Shown: one piece after another, positions 8,662 to 16,342 of the stretch
Layout: each line of letters starts with the position of its first letter
Numbering within the stretch: the stretch's first letter is position 1
Origin: an uncultured Sporosarcina sp.
GTDB taxonomy: Bacteria > Bacillota > Bacilli > Bacillales_A > Planococcaceae
Direction: 5' to 3'
Length of the DNA: 49,920 nucleotides
Assembly: GCA_948469885.1 (NCBI GenBank)
Contig: CAOKMT010000015.1
Span: forward strand, 1 to 49,920
Program-made: the position numbers and the translations under genes
The notes under the pieces: model-generated
What the model was told of the DNA's origin: nothing
What the model saw: the letters and a program-made list of their open reading frames with translations, nothing else
Databases searched by the model: none

Positions 8662-8675
8662 TGAAAGCACTTACA
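8662..8675. promoter_or_regulatory. Possible CcpA (cre) site
   Basis: TGAAAGCACTTACA matches 13 of 14 positions of the consensus TGWAANCGNTNWCA. It lies between the Rieske gene end and the BCCT gene, about 250 bases from the BCCT start. A link to carbon catabolite control of the carrier is inferred. Confidence 0.4.
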
Positions 8676-8777
8676 TAACTGAATGGACCCTACCGACAGC
8701 TTTTATGAATGCAGGTAGGTACGCTCTATGATTCAACTTTAACGAGCGTACCCAACTATGATGCAAATGGCAGATTC

Positions 8778-9815
8778 CTATTGCCCTGGCAAATCCATTG
8801 TTTCGCGATATTGTCTATGGAATTCTTTTAAGCCATGCTCTGTTGGTGAGTAAATCCCTTTATCAAATGCTCGTGTATGGAAACCTGTTTGCAATAATTC
8901 AACAAGTTCAAAGTCCTCTGAACGGACTTGATCGACAAATTCAATCAGTTCCTGTTGTTTTGGTGTAATTTCATCCGTGCTGAAAAAGTAGCTATAAATG
9001 GCAAGTGATTTATTGGGAGCGATTGGGAGTATTTGGCTCGTCGTAATATTTCCCTCTTCCCCAGGATACACGCTGATCATGAGGTTCGGCCATACCCAGT
9101 AAAAGAAAGCAGGGTCAGTCGCATCGCCTTGTTTCATTTCAGAATATTGGCATGTGAATCGGTCAAACGTATCAATATTATAGTTCTCCATATCAAATGT
9201 TTTGGCAAATGCCGGGTGTGCAATTTTACAGTGATCGCATTCCAAATAATTGTCAACTACCGCTTTCCAGTTTGCGTCGATTACTCTTTCCGTCACACGC
9301 AAACTTTTTAAAGAATCAAAGAACGTATACTGTTTAAGACTATCGACAAGCTCTTTATATTCTTCTTGGAAAGGTGTTGCATTCGGATCCAAGTTGATAA
9401 AAATCAAGGATTGGAAAACTTCGATGTTAATGTGCGTCATACAGTTATGATTGCCTAAACTCTCTTTATCAAAGTTTGGTGCACGATTCACTGAACCATC
9501 CAATTTGAATGTCCATCCATGATAGGAACAAATGAAGACTTTCTTATTACCCGACTTCCCTTTCTCAACACGTGTTCCGCGATGTGGACAAACATTATAG
9601 AAAGCATTGATCTTTTCCTCTTTATCTTTGCTAATGATAATCGATTCATTGGCAATTTCAAATGTAAAAAAGTCTCCCACTTTAGCCACCTGGCTTGCAT
9701 GGCCTACGAATATCCATTGTTTCGCAAAAATCTTTTCTTGCTCTTCTTGAAAATATTGATCTTCCACATAGTGTTTATACGCTAACGTGTGATTGATTTT
9801 ATTTGCCGTTGTCAT
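8778..9815 (-). CDS. Rieske non-heme iron oxygenase, quaternary-amine type (CntA/GbcA-like)
   Basis: Of 345 residues. The Rieske cluster motif CPHRG ... CSYHGW (CxH-x17-CxxH) lies at about residues 80-105. The mononuclear iron site is DNYLECDHCKIAH near 205, with the glutamate seen in carnitine monooxygenase rather than the usual bridging aspartate. The C-terminal half also follows the carnitine/glycine-betaine oxygenase pattern. Such enzymes cleave or demethylate carnitine, betaine or stachydrine and need a separate reductase, which is not in this window. The start at 9815 has AAAGGGATG, and the sigma-54 promoter lies just upstream, inside the longer open frame. The neighbouring BCCT carrier and sigma-54 activator complete a catabolic cluster. 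Confidence 0.88.
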   Translation of the reverse strand: MTTANKINHTLAYKHYVEDQYFQEEQEKIFAKQWIFVGHASQVAKVGDFFTFEIANESIIISKDKEEKINAFYNVCPHRGTRVEKGKSGNKKVFICSYHGWTFKLDGSVNRAPNFDKESLGNHNCMTHINIEVFQSLIFINLDPNATPFQEEYKELVDSLKQYTFFDSLKSLRVTERVIDANWKAVVDNYLECDHCKIAHPAFAKTFDMENYNIDTFDRFTCQYSEMKQGDATDPAFFYWVWPNLMISVYPGEEGNITTSQILPIAPNKSLAIYSYFFSTDEITPKQQELIEFVDQVRSEDFELVELLQTGFHTRAFDKGIYSPTEHGLKEFHRQYRETMDLPGQ

Positions 9816-9870
9816 TCGATCATCCCTTTCGATTTTTATATGATTTAAAGTCTTCTTAGGAAGAATACAA

Positions 9871-9887
9871 TGCAACTTCGATGCCAA
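9871..9887 (-). promoter_or_regulatory. Sigma-54 (-24/-12) promoter of the Rieske oxygenase gene
   Basis: Read on the minus strand it is TTGGCATCGAAGTTGCA, matching TTGGCAC-N5-TTGC with GG and GC separated by exactly ten bases. Transcription would begin near 9860 and leave a leader of about 45 bases. The divergent gene encodes a sigma-54 activator. Confidence 0.8.
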
Positions 9888-10075
9888 CCTCCACAACCCT
9901 ATTAAATCAAGCATTTTCAAATTCGAACGCAAATTATGTATCGACAAACGAGTTTTATTTAACTCAGTGAGTGCAATAAAACTCACAACCTAGCCAACTT
10001 AATACTAGAATGCGATTCCCAAGACCTCCCTTGCCCACTTGCGCTAAATCTGAATGAAGCTATAATAGATTTTAA

Positions 10076-10101
10076 GTTCAAATTATTGCAATAATTTGAA
10101 C
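10076..10101. promoter_or_regulatory. 26-bp perfect palindrome, candidate enhancer site
   Basis: GTTCAAATTATTG followed directly by its own reverse complement, with no mismatch. It lies about 190 bases upstream of the -24/-12 promoter and about 180 bases before the activator gene, a typical enhancer distance for a sigma-54 activator. Binding by the adjacent regulator is inferred. Confidence 0.65.
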
Positions 10102-10239
10102 ACTAGAACAAAATATACTGACTACTATTTAACCGTATTGCTAAATAAGATGAAAATACCTTCTAAAGTATTGAATAATGAAGATTCTTTGTACTCTGAT
10201 TCCAAACGACCAGAACATCGAACTAGTGTATAAGCTTAC

Positions 10240-10259
10240 TTGAGTTATAAACAACTCAA
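10240..10259 (+). promoter_or_regulatory. Inverted repeat in the leader of the activator gene
   Basis: TTGAGTT (10240-10246) and AACTCAA (10253-10259) flank a six-base gap, just before the ribosome site of the activator gene. It could be an operator or an mRNA stem. Evidence is limited to the symmetry. Confidence 0.35.
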
Positions 10260-10277
10260 ATCGAAAGGGGTCTTCAC

Positions 10278-11630
10278 ATGGAGCCAAATCAATTTTCAAA
10301 CTTGGACATGGGAACATTGCTTACAATATTGGATTATTCATCAGATGAAATTTTTGTGTTAGATGAAAATAGAAAAATTATTTTTGTAAACAATGCTTGT
10401 GAAAAGCATTACGGCTTAAAAAAAGAAGATGTCATTGGCCGAGGAAGTGAAGAGCTCGTTAATGAAGGCTATTGGACTCCCTCTATTTTCCCCACAATCC
10501 TTGATCAAAAAGCGCCAATCTTTGTAAAACAAAAAACGGTATTAGGTGCAGAATTGCTCACCTCTGCAATTCCTATTTTCAATGAGGACAAGGAAGTAAA
10601 ACTTATCGTTACAACAGCAAGAGAGGTACAAAACTATAAAAAATTGATTACGCCGGATGAGAAACTGAAAAAGGATGAAGAGGAAGATTACTTTGCTACT
10701 CGAATGGTCACCAATAATAAAAAAATGAAAGAAATTAGGCGCTTTGCATTTAAAGTAGCCAAAACAGATTCCACAATTCTAATTCAAGGTGAATCGGGTA
10801 CTGGAAAAGGTGTTCTTGCACGCCATGTCCATAACATGAGTCATCGTAAAGAAAACCCTTTTTTAACGTTAAATTGTGCAGCGATTCCAGCACACCTCAT
10901 AGAGTCAGAGTTATTTGGGTATAGTGCTGGATCATTTACGGGTGCAAATAAAGAAGGTAAAGTCGGGTTGATTGAATCAGTAGAGGGCGGCACATTATTT
11001 CTCGATGAAATTGGAGAATTATCACTTCCACTACAAGCCAAATTATTACAAGTGATTCAAGATAAATCTTTCATTCCCATTGGAAGTACTACTGAAAAGA
11101 AAGTCGATATACGCATTATTGCAGCAACAAATCAGGATTTAATTGAAATGGTCAAGAATCGCCAATTCCGAGAAGATCTATTTTATCGCTTAAATGTCAT
11201 TGATCTTAAACTCCCTTCATTAAAAGAACGGAAAGAAGATATTATCCCGCTAACCTATAAATTTCTTTATAAATTCAATGAAGCTTATAATGTGAATAAA
11301 GTGATTTCAGAAGAATGTATAGATTTGTTTACACGCTATGATTGGCCAGGAAATATTCGTCAATTGCAAAATCTAGTCGAACGCCTTGTCATTACAAGCG
11401 ATGATGTCATCGACGTAGGCGATTTGCCACCGTTAATGTACGACCAAATTGAAAAAGGAGAAGACGCGCTTCCGGCAACGATGAAAGAGGCAGTAGAACA
11501 AACGAAAGCAAAAATGATTCGCCACTCTTACGAAAAGCATCGAAGCTCCCGCAAAGTTGCCCAAGACTTACAAATCAGCCAAACCCAAGCTTCCAAACTT
11601 ATACGTGAGTATTGTATGGATGTGGATTGA
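10278..11630 (+). CDS. Sigma-54-dependent transcriptional activator with PAS domain
   Basis: Of 450 residues. A PAS sensor (residues about 12-120; DEIFVLDENRKIIFVN) is followed by an AAA+ domain and a C-terminal Fis-type helix-turn-helix (about 415-450; SRKVAQDLQISQTQASKLI). Walker A reads GESGTGKG (171-178), with Gly where most relatives have Glu. The sigma-54 contact loop GSFTGA (about 217-222) is intact, and Walker B is LFLDE. It is therefore competent to activate sigma-54 polymerase. It is divergent from the Rieske oxygenase, whose promoter is of sigma-54 type, and probably senses the oxygenase substrate through the PAS domain. AAAGGGG precedes the start. Confidence 0.93.
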   Translation: MEPNQFSNLDMGTLLTILDYSSDEIFVLDENRKIIFVNNACEKHYGLKKEDVIGRGSEELVNEGYWTPSIFPTILDQKAPIFVKQKTVLGAELLTSAIPIFNEDKEVKLIVTTAREVQNYKKLITPDEKLKKDEEEDYFATRMVTNNKKMKEIRRFAFKVAKTDSTILIQGESGTGKGVLARHVHNMSHRKENPFLTLNCAAIPAHLIESELFGYSAGSFTGANKEGKVGLIESVEGGTLFLDEIGELSLPLQAKLLQVIQDKSFIPIGSTTEKKVDIRIIAATNQDLIEMVKNRQFREDLFYRLNVIDLKLPSLKERKEDIIPLTYKFLYKFNEAYNVNKVISEECIDLFTRYDWPGNIRQLQNLVERLVITSDDVIDVGDLPPLMYDQIEKGEDALPATMKEAVEQTKAKMIRHSYEKHRSSRKVAQDLQISQTQASKLIREYCMDVD

Positions 11631-11635
11631 GTCGT

Positions 11636-11684
11636 GATGCATCCCCCCGCTTACAAAAGTAGGGGGACTTTTGCTGAATCAAAT
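11636..11684 (+). repeat. Interspersed hairpin repeat, copy 3 (partial)
   Basis: It matches the 3' half of the repeats at 1-89 and 8569-8658. Here the AGAAG/CTTCT stem is AAAAG/CTTTT, so both arms changed together, and the upper stem is CCCCC.CTT/AAG.AGGGG. It begins five bases after the activator stop codon. Confidence 0.5.
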
Positions 11685-11687
11685 GAA

Positions 11688-11715
11688 AAACTCAGCCATT
11701 TATTCGGCTGAGTTT
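11688..11715. terminator. Bidirectional terminator between convergent genes
   Basis: AAACTCAGCC (11688-11697) pairs with GGCTGAGTTT (11706-11715). The OsmC stop codon lies inside it. It serves the activator gene on the + strand and the AbgT-OsmC operon on the other. Confidence 0.8.
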
Positions 11716-12137
11716 AAACCATCGCCCTCTTCTGTTCCATTCAAAATCAATTTGAACTGAACATCCGCTTTCAATGAATCCGATACAGAACAATACTTCT
11801 CTTTGCCAAGCCGGATCGCCCGCCAAACCTTTTTGCTGTCGATCTCCCCATCAATGATGAAAGTGACTTCAACAGCTACGAATCCTTTCGGAGGTTCCTC
11901 TTTCCGCGTGCCCTCCGTCATGATTTCAATTTTGTCGATCTTGTCCAAATGAGGTCTCAAAATCATCGTAATATCAATTCCGATACAGCCAGCGACAGCT
12001 CCAAGTAGCATTTCTGTCGGGGTCGCCCCTTTCCCAAGTCCGCCATAAGCTTCAGTCGCATCCATATTGATATCATAGCCTGAATCTCCAACCGCTGTAA
12101 AAGCGCGGCCCCCTGTCCAAATCGTCTTCACTTTCAT
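11700..12137 (-). CDS. OsmC family protein
   Basis: Of 145 residues, the usual length of OsmC/Ohr-fold proteins, which reduce organic peroxides through two cysteines. The likely redox cysteines are C51 (GAVAGCIGID) and C116 (KYCSVSD). The GATPTEMLLGA helix before C51 is typical of the YhfA-like branch. AAAGGGTG lies upstream of the ATG. It follows the AbgT gene by 16 bases in the same operon, so the two are made together. Why an OsmC protein travels with an aminobenzoyl-glutamate-type carrier is not clear. Confidence 0.88.
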   Translation of the reverse strand: MKVKTIWTGGRAFTAVGDSGYDINMDATEAYGGLGKGATPTEMLLGAVAGCIGIDITMILRPHLDKIDKIEIMTEGTRKEEPPKGFVAVEVTFIIDGEIDSKKVWRAIRLGKEKYCSVSDSLKADVQFKLILNGTEEGDGLNSAE

Positions 12138-12153
12138 TTCTTTTCACCCTTTC

Positions 12154-13692
12154 CTAATAATCCAAACGCGTGCCTGGTCCAACCGGAATACCGAGCAGAT
12201 ACCATAAGACAAAAAAGATTGTCCAACTGATCAAAATGATAATGGAGTATGGCAACATAAGTGAAATCACGGTGCCTACCCCATTATTTTTCCCATAACG
12301 TTGGGCGAAAGCGACGATGAGCGGAAAGAACGGCATTAAAGGAGAAATAATATTCGTCGCCGAGTCCCCAACTCGATACGCCACTTGTGTCACTTCGGGC
12401 GCGATTCCCATTTGCATGAACATCGGCACGAATACCGGCGCCATGATCGCCCATTTTGCTGAATCTGCCGCGATGAATAAATTGATAATCGCTGTGATGA
12501 AAATCAATGCGACAAGTAATGGTGCACCTGACAAGTGAATCGCCTGTAAAAAATCTGCACCTTTTACCGCAATAATCGTCCCTAAATGGGTATAATTGAA
12601 AAGTGCCACAAATTGTGCCGCAAAGAAAATAAGCACCACAAACCCGGCCATCGTTTCCAACGATGACGACATTAAACCGGCAATGTCTTTATCATTCCTA
12701 ATCGCCTTCGTTATCATGCCATATACCACACCCGGCACAAGAAAAATGAGCATCATGAAAAAAATGATACTTCTCATGAAAGGCGATTCAATAATACTTC
12801 CGCCTTCCCCTCTTAACACACCATTTTCAGGAAGTACAAGTAATGCGATGGCGATGATGGTGATCAAGATGGAAATGTTCGCCCAAAAAAGTCCCTTCTT
12901 TTCAAGAGGGGTAATCGTTTGTTGCGGTTCGATTCCTTCATCCGGAACGTATTTCCCTAATTTCGGTTCAATGAGTTTCTCAGTCACAAACGTTCCGACA
13001 ATGACGATGAGGAAAGTCGATATAAACATATAAAACCAGTTATCAGTCGGATGGACAACATAAAGAGCATCCAAAATATGTGCAGCTTCCGTTGTGATCC
13101 CGCTTAATAACGGATCATTCGTCCCCAAAAGCAGATTGGCGGAATAGCCACCTGCTACCCCTGCGAATGCAGCCGACAATCCAGCGAGCGGGTGTCGATT
13201 AAAACCTAAAAAGATAATAGCCCCTAAAGGAACAAGTACGACATAACCGACGGATGCCGCGACATTCGATAACACACCCATCAGGACAACGATCGGCGTC
13301 ACGAATTTCTTCGGGGCTTTTGTCACCGAATTCGTCATCAATGCACTAATATAGCCGGTTTTTTCTGCAACTCCTACACCAAGCATGGCCACAAGCACCG
13401 GACCCAAGGCGACAAACGATGTAAAATTCGTGACAACATTTGAAAACATGTAAGCGATTCCTTCGGGGACTAGTAAGCTGACCGCTTCGACGGTGAGCAT
13501 CTCCATTTGTCCCGTTTCATTATTTACACCTTCAAAACTGACACGCACGCCCATTAAATGTAGAATATGAGATAATATAATGACAAGCAGTGTAAAAATG
13601 ATAAAAATCGTAACAGGATGAGGGAGCTGATTCCCTTTCTCTTCAATAAAATTCAACAATCGAATCGATCTTGATTTTTTAGCCTGATGCAT
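12154..13692 (-). CDS. abgT: AbgT family transporter
   Basis: Of 512 residues with 11 or more membrane segments, the full size for AbgT carriers. The opening FIEEKGNQLPHPVTIF and the VALGPVLVAMLGVGVAEKTGYI block are diagnostic. The family imports p-aminobenzoyl-glutamate in E. coli, and some members export sulfonamides. The AbgA/AbgB peptidase pair is not adjacent, although M20 hydrolases that could take the AbgB role lie 3-13 kb away. The ATG at 13692 has GGAGGGGCGAG before it. The promoter lies at 13716-13744, which rules out the earlier in-frame start. Confidence 0.9.
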   Translation of the reverse strand: MHQAKKSRSIRLLNFIEEKGNQLPHPVTIFIIFTLLVIILSHILHLMGVRVSFEGVNNETGQMEMLTVEAVSLLVPEGIAYMFSNVVTNFTSFVALGPVLVAMLGVGVAEKTGYISALMTNSVTKAPKKFVTPIVVLMGVLSNVAASVGYVVLVPLGAIIFLGFNRHPLAGLSAAFAGVAGGYSANLLLGTNDPLLSGITTEAAHILDALYVVHPTDNWFYMFISTFLIVIVGTFVTEKLIEPKLGKYVPDEGIEPQQTITPLEKKGLFWANISILITIIAIALLVLPENGVLRGEGGSIIESPFMRSIIFFMMLIFLVPGVVYGMITKAIRNDKDIAGLMSSSLETMAGFVVLIFFAAQFVALFNYTHLGTIIAVKGADFLQAIHLSGAPLLVALIFITAIINLFIAADSAKWAIMAPVFVPMFMQMGIAPEVTQVAYRVGDSATNIISPLMPFFPLIVAFAQRYGKNNGVGTVISLMLPYSIIILISWTIFFVLWYLLGIPVGPGTRLDY

Positions 13693-13715
13693 CTCGCCCC
13701 TCCTCGCCAAGCGTA

Positions 13716-13744
13716 TATATATAAGTATTGCACCAAGACTTCAA
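13716..13744 (-). promoter_or_regulatory. Sigma-A promoter of the AbgT-OsmC operon
   Basis: On the minus strand TTGAAG, a 17-base spacer and TATATA. Transcription would start near 13708, about 16 bases before the ATG. Confidence 0.6.
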
Positions 13745-13808
13745 TCTAAAACATAATAGTCCGTTGCTTATCCAAACGCGGCGCAAGATATAGGCGTGAA
13801 ACTGATCA

Positions 13809-14010
13809 CTTTGGGCGCGGGAAGGCACTCTTTAGGCGCGAGTTTGAAAACTTTGGGCGCGGAGAGGCACTCTTTAGGCGCGAGCTTGAAAACTTTGGGC
13901 GCCGAGAGGCACTCTTTAGGCGCGAGTTTGAAAACTTTGGGCGCGGAGAGACACTCTTTAGGCGCGAGTTTGAAAACTTTGGGCGCCGAGAGGCACTCTT
14001 TAGGCGCGAG
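13809..14010. repeat. 42-bp tandem repeat array, 4.8 copies
   Basis: Unit CTTTGGGCGCGGAGAGGCA plus CTCTTTAGGCGCGAGTTTGAAAA, repeated with single-base changes. Each unit is itself two diverged 21-bp halves that share CTTT(G/A)GGCGCG. The array is GC-rich against an AT-rich background. A + strand frame would read LGAERHSLGASLKT, but it lacks a ribosome site. It lies between the AbgT promoter and the DUF421 terminator. Confidence 0.9.
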
Positions 14011-14020
14011 ATTAATTACA

Positions 14021-14055
14021 AAAAATTCAGCCCGATTCGATCAGGCTGAATTTTT
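14021..14055. terminator. Intrinsic terminator of the DUF421 gene
   Basis: AAAAATTCAGCC (14021-14032) pairs with GGCTGAATTTTT (14044-14055). It starts five bases after the DUF421 stop and works in both directions. Confidence 0.88.
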
Positions 14056-14060
14056 GAGGG

Positions 14061-14774
14061 TTATGGTTTTTCCCGTTCATCAATAAACAGTGAACCGTCC
14101 GTTTGAATTTGGGCGTAAAAAACATCTTTCACATCGTGAATATTTTTCTTACGTAATTTTTTCAGCACCCACTCTTCCGTTAAATCAAGTTCTTGTAAAT
14201 TTTCATAAACCAACTTTCCATCTGCTATAATATCTGTTGGAAAATATTGGGGTTCAACCGAGGATGCCTTGACATCTTGCCGCGTCGCTTCAAGTTGGCT
14301 TGTTTTCTTTAGTATACTTAGTTGTCCGTTATTTTCCATAATTGCCCAATCAACATCATTTATTGAAAAAACGCATTGTTCCCTTAACAACATCATGACA
14401 TCGTCCATATGCAAGCGCAAAGACTTCAATGAACGTTCTAGAATTTTCCCTTCTTTAATAATGATTGTTGGTTCATCGTCAAGAACTTTCCGGGCTTTTT
14501 TCCATTTCAGCAAAATATAACTCATAATCATCGTGAAAACAAACCACCATATAAGAGCGATGAAACCATTAATGAAATGCGTTTCGCTCTGTGCACTAAT
14601 TTCACCCGCGATCGACCCTATGGTAATACCTGTAATGTAATGAAAATAAGAGAGCTGACTCAATTGTTTTTTTCCCATGATTCGTGTCAACAATAGAAGC
14701 GTGACAAAAGTGACAACCGACCGAAGTGTCATCTCCCACACATGAATTTCCGAAATTGCCTTCGCTACATCCAT
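14061..14774 (-). CDS. DUF421/YetF-type membrane protein
   Basis: Of 237 residues. Three membrane helices fill residues 10-90 (LLLLTRIMGKKQLSQLSYFHYITGI is the family signature), and a cytoplasmic alpha/beta domain follows with DDEPTIIIKEGKI and RLHMDDVMMLLREQ. YetF/YdfR/YrbG-type proteins are common in Bacillus and are linked to spores and the envelope, but their activity is unknown. The start at the internal ATG is supported by AGGAAAGGACG; the open frame extends seven codons further. It is a single-gene unit. Confidence 0.88.
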   Translation of the reverse strand: MDVAKAISEIHVWEMTLRSVVTFVTLLLLTRIMGKKQLSQLSYFHYITGITIGSIAGEISAQSETHFINGFIALIWWFVFTMIMSYILLKWKKARKVLDDEPTIIIKEGKILERSLKSLRLHMDDVMMLLREQCVFSINDVDWAIMENNGQLSILKKTSQLEATRQDVKASSVEPQYFPTDIIADGKLVYENLQELDLTEEWVLKKLRKKNIHDVKDVFYAQIQTDGSLFIDEREKP

Positions 14775-14857
14775 TTTTAATCGTCCTTTCCTCACAAGTC
14801 ATTGCGTCCCATTAGATTGCAACAGATGGACATACTTATGCAGAAAACTTCAAAATA

Positions 14858-14888
14858 AAAAGAACTGTCGTTATTTGACAGTTCTTTT
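14858..14888. terminator. Intrinsic terminator of the YfcC-M20 operon
   Basis: AAAAGAACTGTC (14858-14869) pairs with GACAGTTCTTTT (14877-14888). It begins 12 bases after the YfcC stop codon. Confidence 0.85.
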
Positions 14889-14900
14889 GGCAATTTTAAT

Positions 14901-16313
14901 TTAAAAAGGTCCCCATCCGATGGAAACCGCGACAACAAGCATAATAACCGCGATGATACACCATATGATAAATAAAGGAAGCATCCACTTCACCCATTTT
15001 ATCCACGGTACACCCGCAACTGCAAGACTTGCCATCAACACACCAGACGTTGGAAATATACTATTTGTGAAACCGTCACCGAATTGGAACGCTTGTACTG
15101 CAACTTGACGCGTAATACCGATCATATCCGCAAGTGGCGTTAAGATGGGCATCGCAATCATCGCTTGACCGCTTCCAGACGGCACGATGAAATTCAGCAC
15201 AGCATTCGAAACAAACATACCGAGCGCGGCCAGCACAGGTGGCATCGAACTTAACGGTGCAGCCAACGCGTTCACAGCCGTATCCAAAATCATTGCGTCT
15301 TCCATGATAACCAGAATCGCCCGTGCAACTCCAATAATCAAGGCACCATATACAAGTTTTTGGCATCCTTCCAAAAATACGATTGCAACCTTATTGTAAT
15401 TCATCCCTCCGATAACACCCGAAACAAGTCCAATGATAATGAAGAACGCCGCCATATGGTCGATACTCCATTGGAATTGAATTGTTGCAAATACGAAGAA
15501 TGCCAACGCAAGACCAACAAAACTTAAAATTAGCTTATGGCGAGTTGTAAAAGATGCATGCAACTCTTCTTTATCCCCATTGGACGGTTCCAATATCCCG
15601 ACCAAACTTTTCGATGGATCGGCCAAAACCTTTTTCGCATATCTCCAAGTATAATAAATCGTGACGCCTACAATAATGATAAACGTAATCACCCGTAGCA
15701 ACATACCCGAAAACAATGGCAGCTCCGCTATCGACTGGGCAATCCCCAATGAATAAGGATTCAGAAAGCCCACGTTGAACCCGGCAAAAGTCGCCCCGAA
15801 TGTGATTGCGACCGCAATGATTGCATCCAATTTCAACGCTCTCGCGATAATCACCCCGATTGCGACAAAGGGGATGACAGAGTTGGCAACCGCCCCAATC
15901 GCACCGCCAAGTGCAAATAGAATGGAAATGAGCGCAATGAGTAAAAACTCTTTCCCTTTTGTTTTATTGACGGCTCTTAATATTCCGCCTTTAATGGCAC
16001 CTGTCCGTTCAACCACTTCAAAAGCACCACCTGCGAAAAGGACAAGGAAAATCAAACTACCTGATTGCACCATACCTGTTTGCAATGCAAGAAAGATATC
16101 CATGAAACCGGCTGGATTACTTTCCGTTTGACTATATGTATCCGCTACGACTCTTTCGACGCCATCTACCGCTTCCCTTTCAAAGGACCCCGCCGGTACG
16201 ACGTAAGAGGCAACAACAGCTAATAACAATACAAGAAAAAGAATGACATAAGTATCAGGCATTTCCCACTTTTTTTTCACTTTGTGTTGACTTTTCTTTG
16301 TATGAGCACTCAT
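14901..16313 (-). CDS. YfcC family transporter (DcuC/ArcD-like)
   Basis: Of 470 residues with about twelve membrane segments. The N terminus is basic and cytoplasmic, then YVVPAGSF, the signature of the YfcC/ArcD family. The MEDAMILDTAVNALAAPL and VPSGSGQAMIAMPILTPLAD blocks also fit. Members are annotated as amino acid or C4-dicarboxylate carriers, with little biochemical proof. It follows the M20 amidohydrolase gene by 29 bases, so it probably imports the N-acyl or peptide-like compound that the hydrolase cuts. GAAGGGAA lies before the ATG. Confidence 0.88.
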   Translation of the reverse strand: MSAHTKKSQHKVKKKWEMPDTYVILFLVLLLAVVASYVVPAGSFEREAVDGVERVVADTYSQTESNPAGFMDIFLALQTGMVQSGSLIFLVLFAGGAFEVVERTGAIKGGILRAVNKTKGKEFLLIALISILFALGGAIGAVANSVIPFVAIGVIIARALKLDAIIAVAITFGATFAGFNVGFLNPYSLGIAQSIAELPLFSGMLLRVITFIIIVGVTIYYTWRYAKKVLADPSKSLVGILEPSNGDKEELHASFTTRHKLILSFVGLALAFFVFATIQFQWSIDHMAAFFIIIGLVSGVIGGMNYNKVAIVFLEGCQKLVYGALIIGVARAILVIMEDAMILDTAVNALAAPLSSMPPVLAALGMFVSNAVLNFIVPSGSGQAMIAMPILTPLADMIGITRQVAVQAFQFGDGFTNSIFPTSGVLMASLAVAGVPWIKWVKWMLPLFIIWCIIAVIMLVVAVSIGWGPF

Positions 16314-16342
16314 CTATATTCTTCCCTTCGTCTATCCAAATT

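Noticed and set aside
8416-8777. Sigma-54 promoter for the BCCT carrier
   Set aside because: Scanned for GG-N10-GC on the minus strand. Only TTGGCA microsatellite repeats on the wrong strand and coding matches were found.
12596-13033. 145-codon + strand frame inside the AbgT gene
   Set aside because: It is the antisense shadow of a membrane-protein gene, with no ribosome site and no recognisable domain. The same holds for the similar frames opposite the YfcC, ManD, modA and M20 genes.
13809-14010. Possible CRISPR array
   Set aside because: The units are contiguous, with no unique spacers between them, and no cas gene is present.
13796-14086. 96-codon + strand frame reading LGAERHSLGASLKT repeats
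   Set aside because: GTG start without ribosome site, it covers the tandem repeat and runs through the DUF421 terminator and gene end. Treated as repeat DNA.
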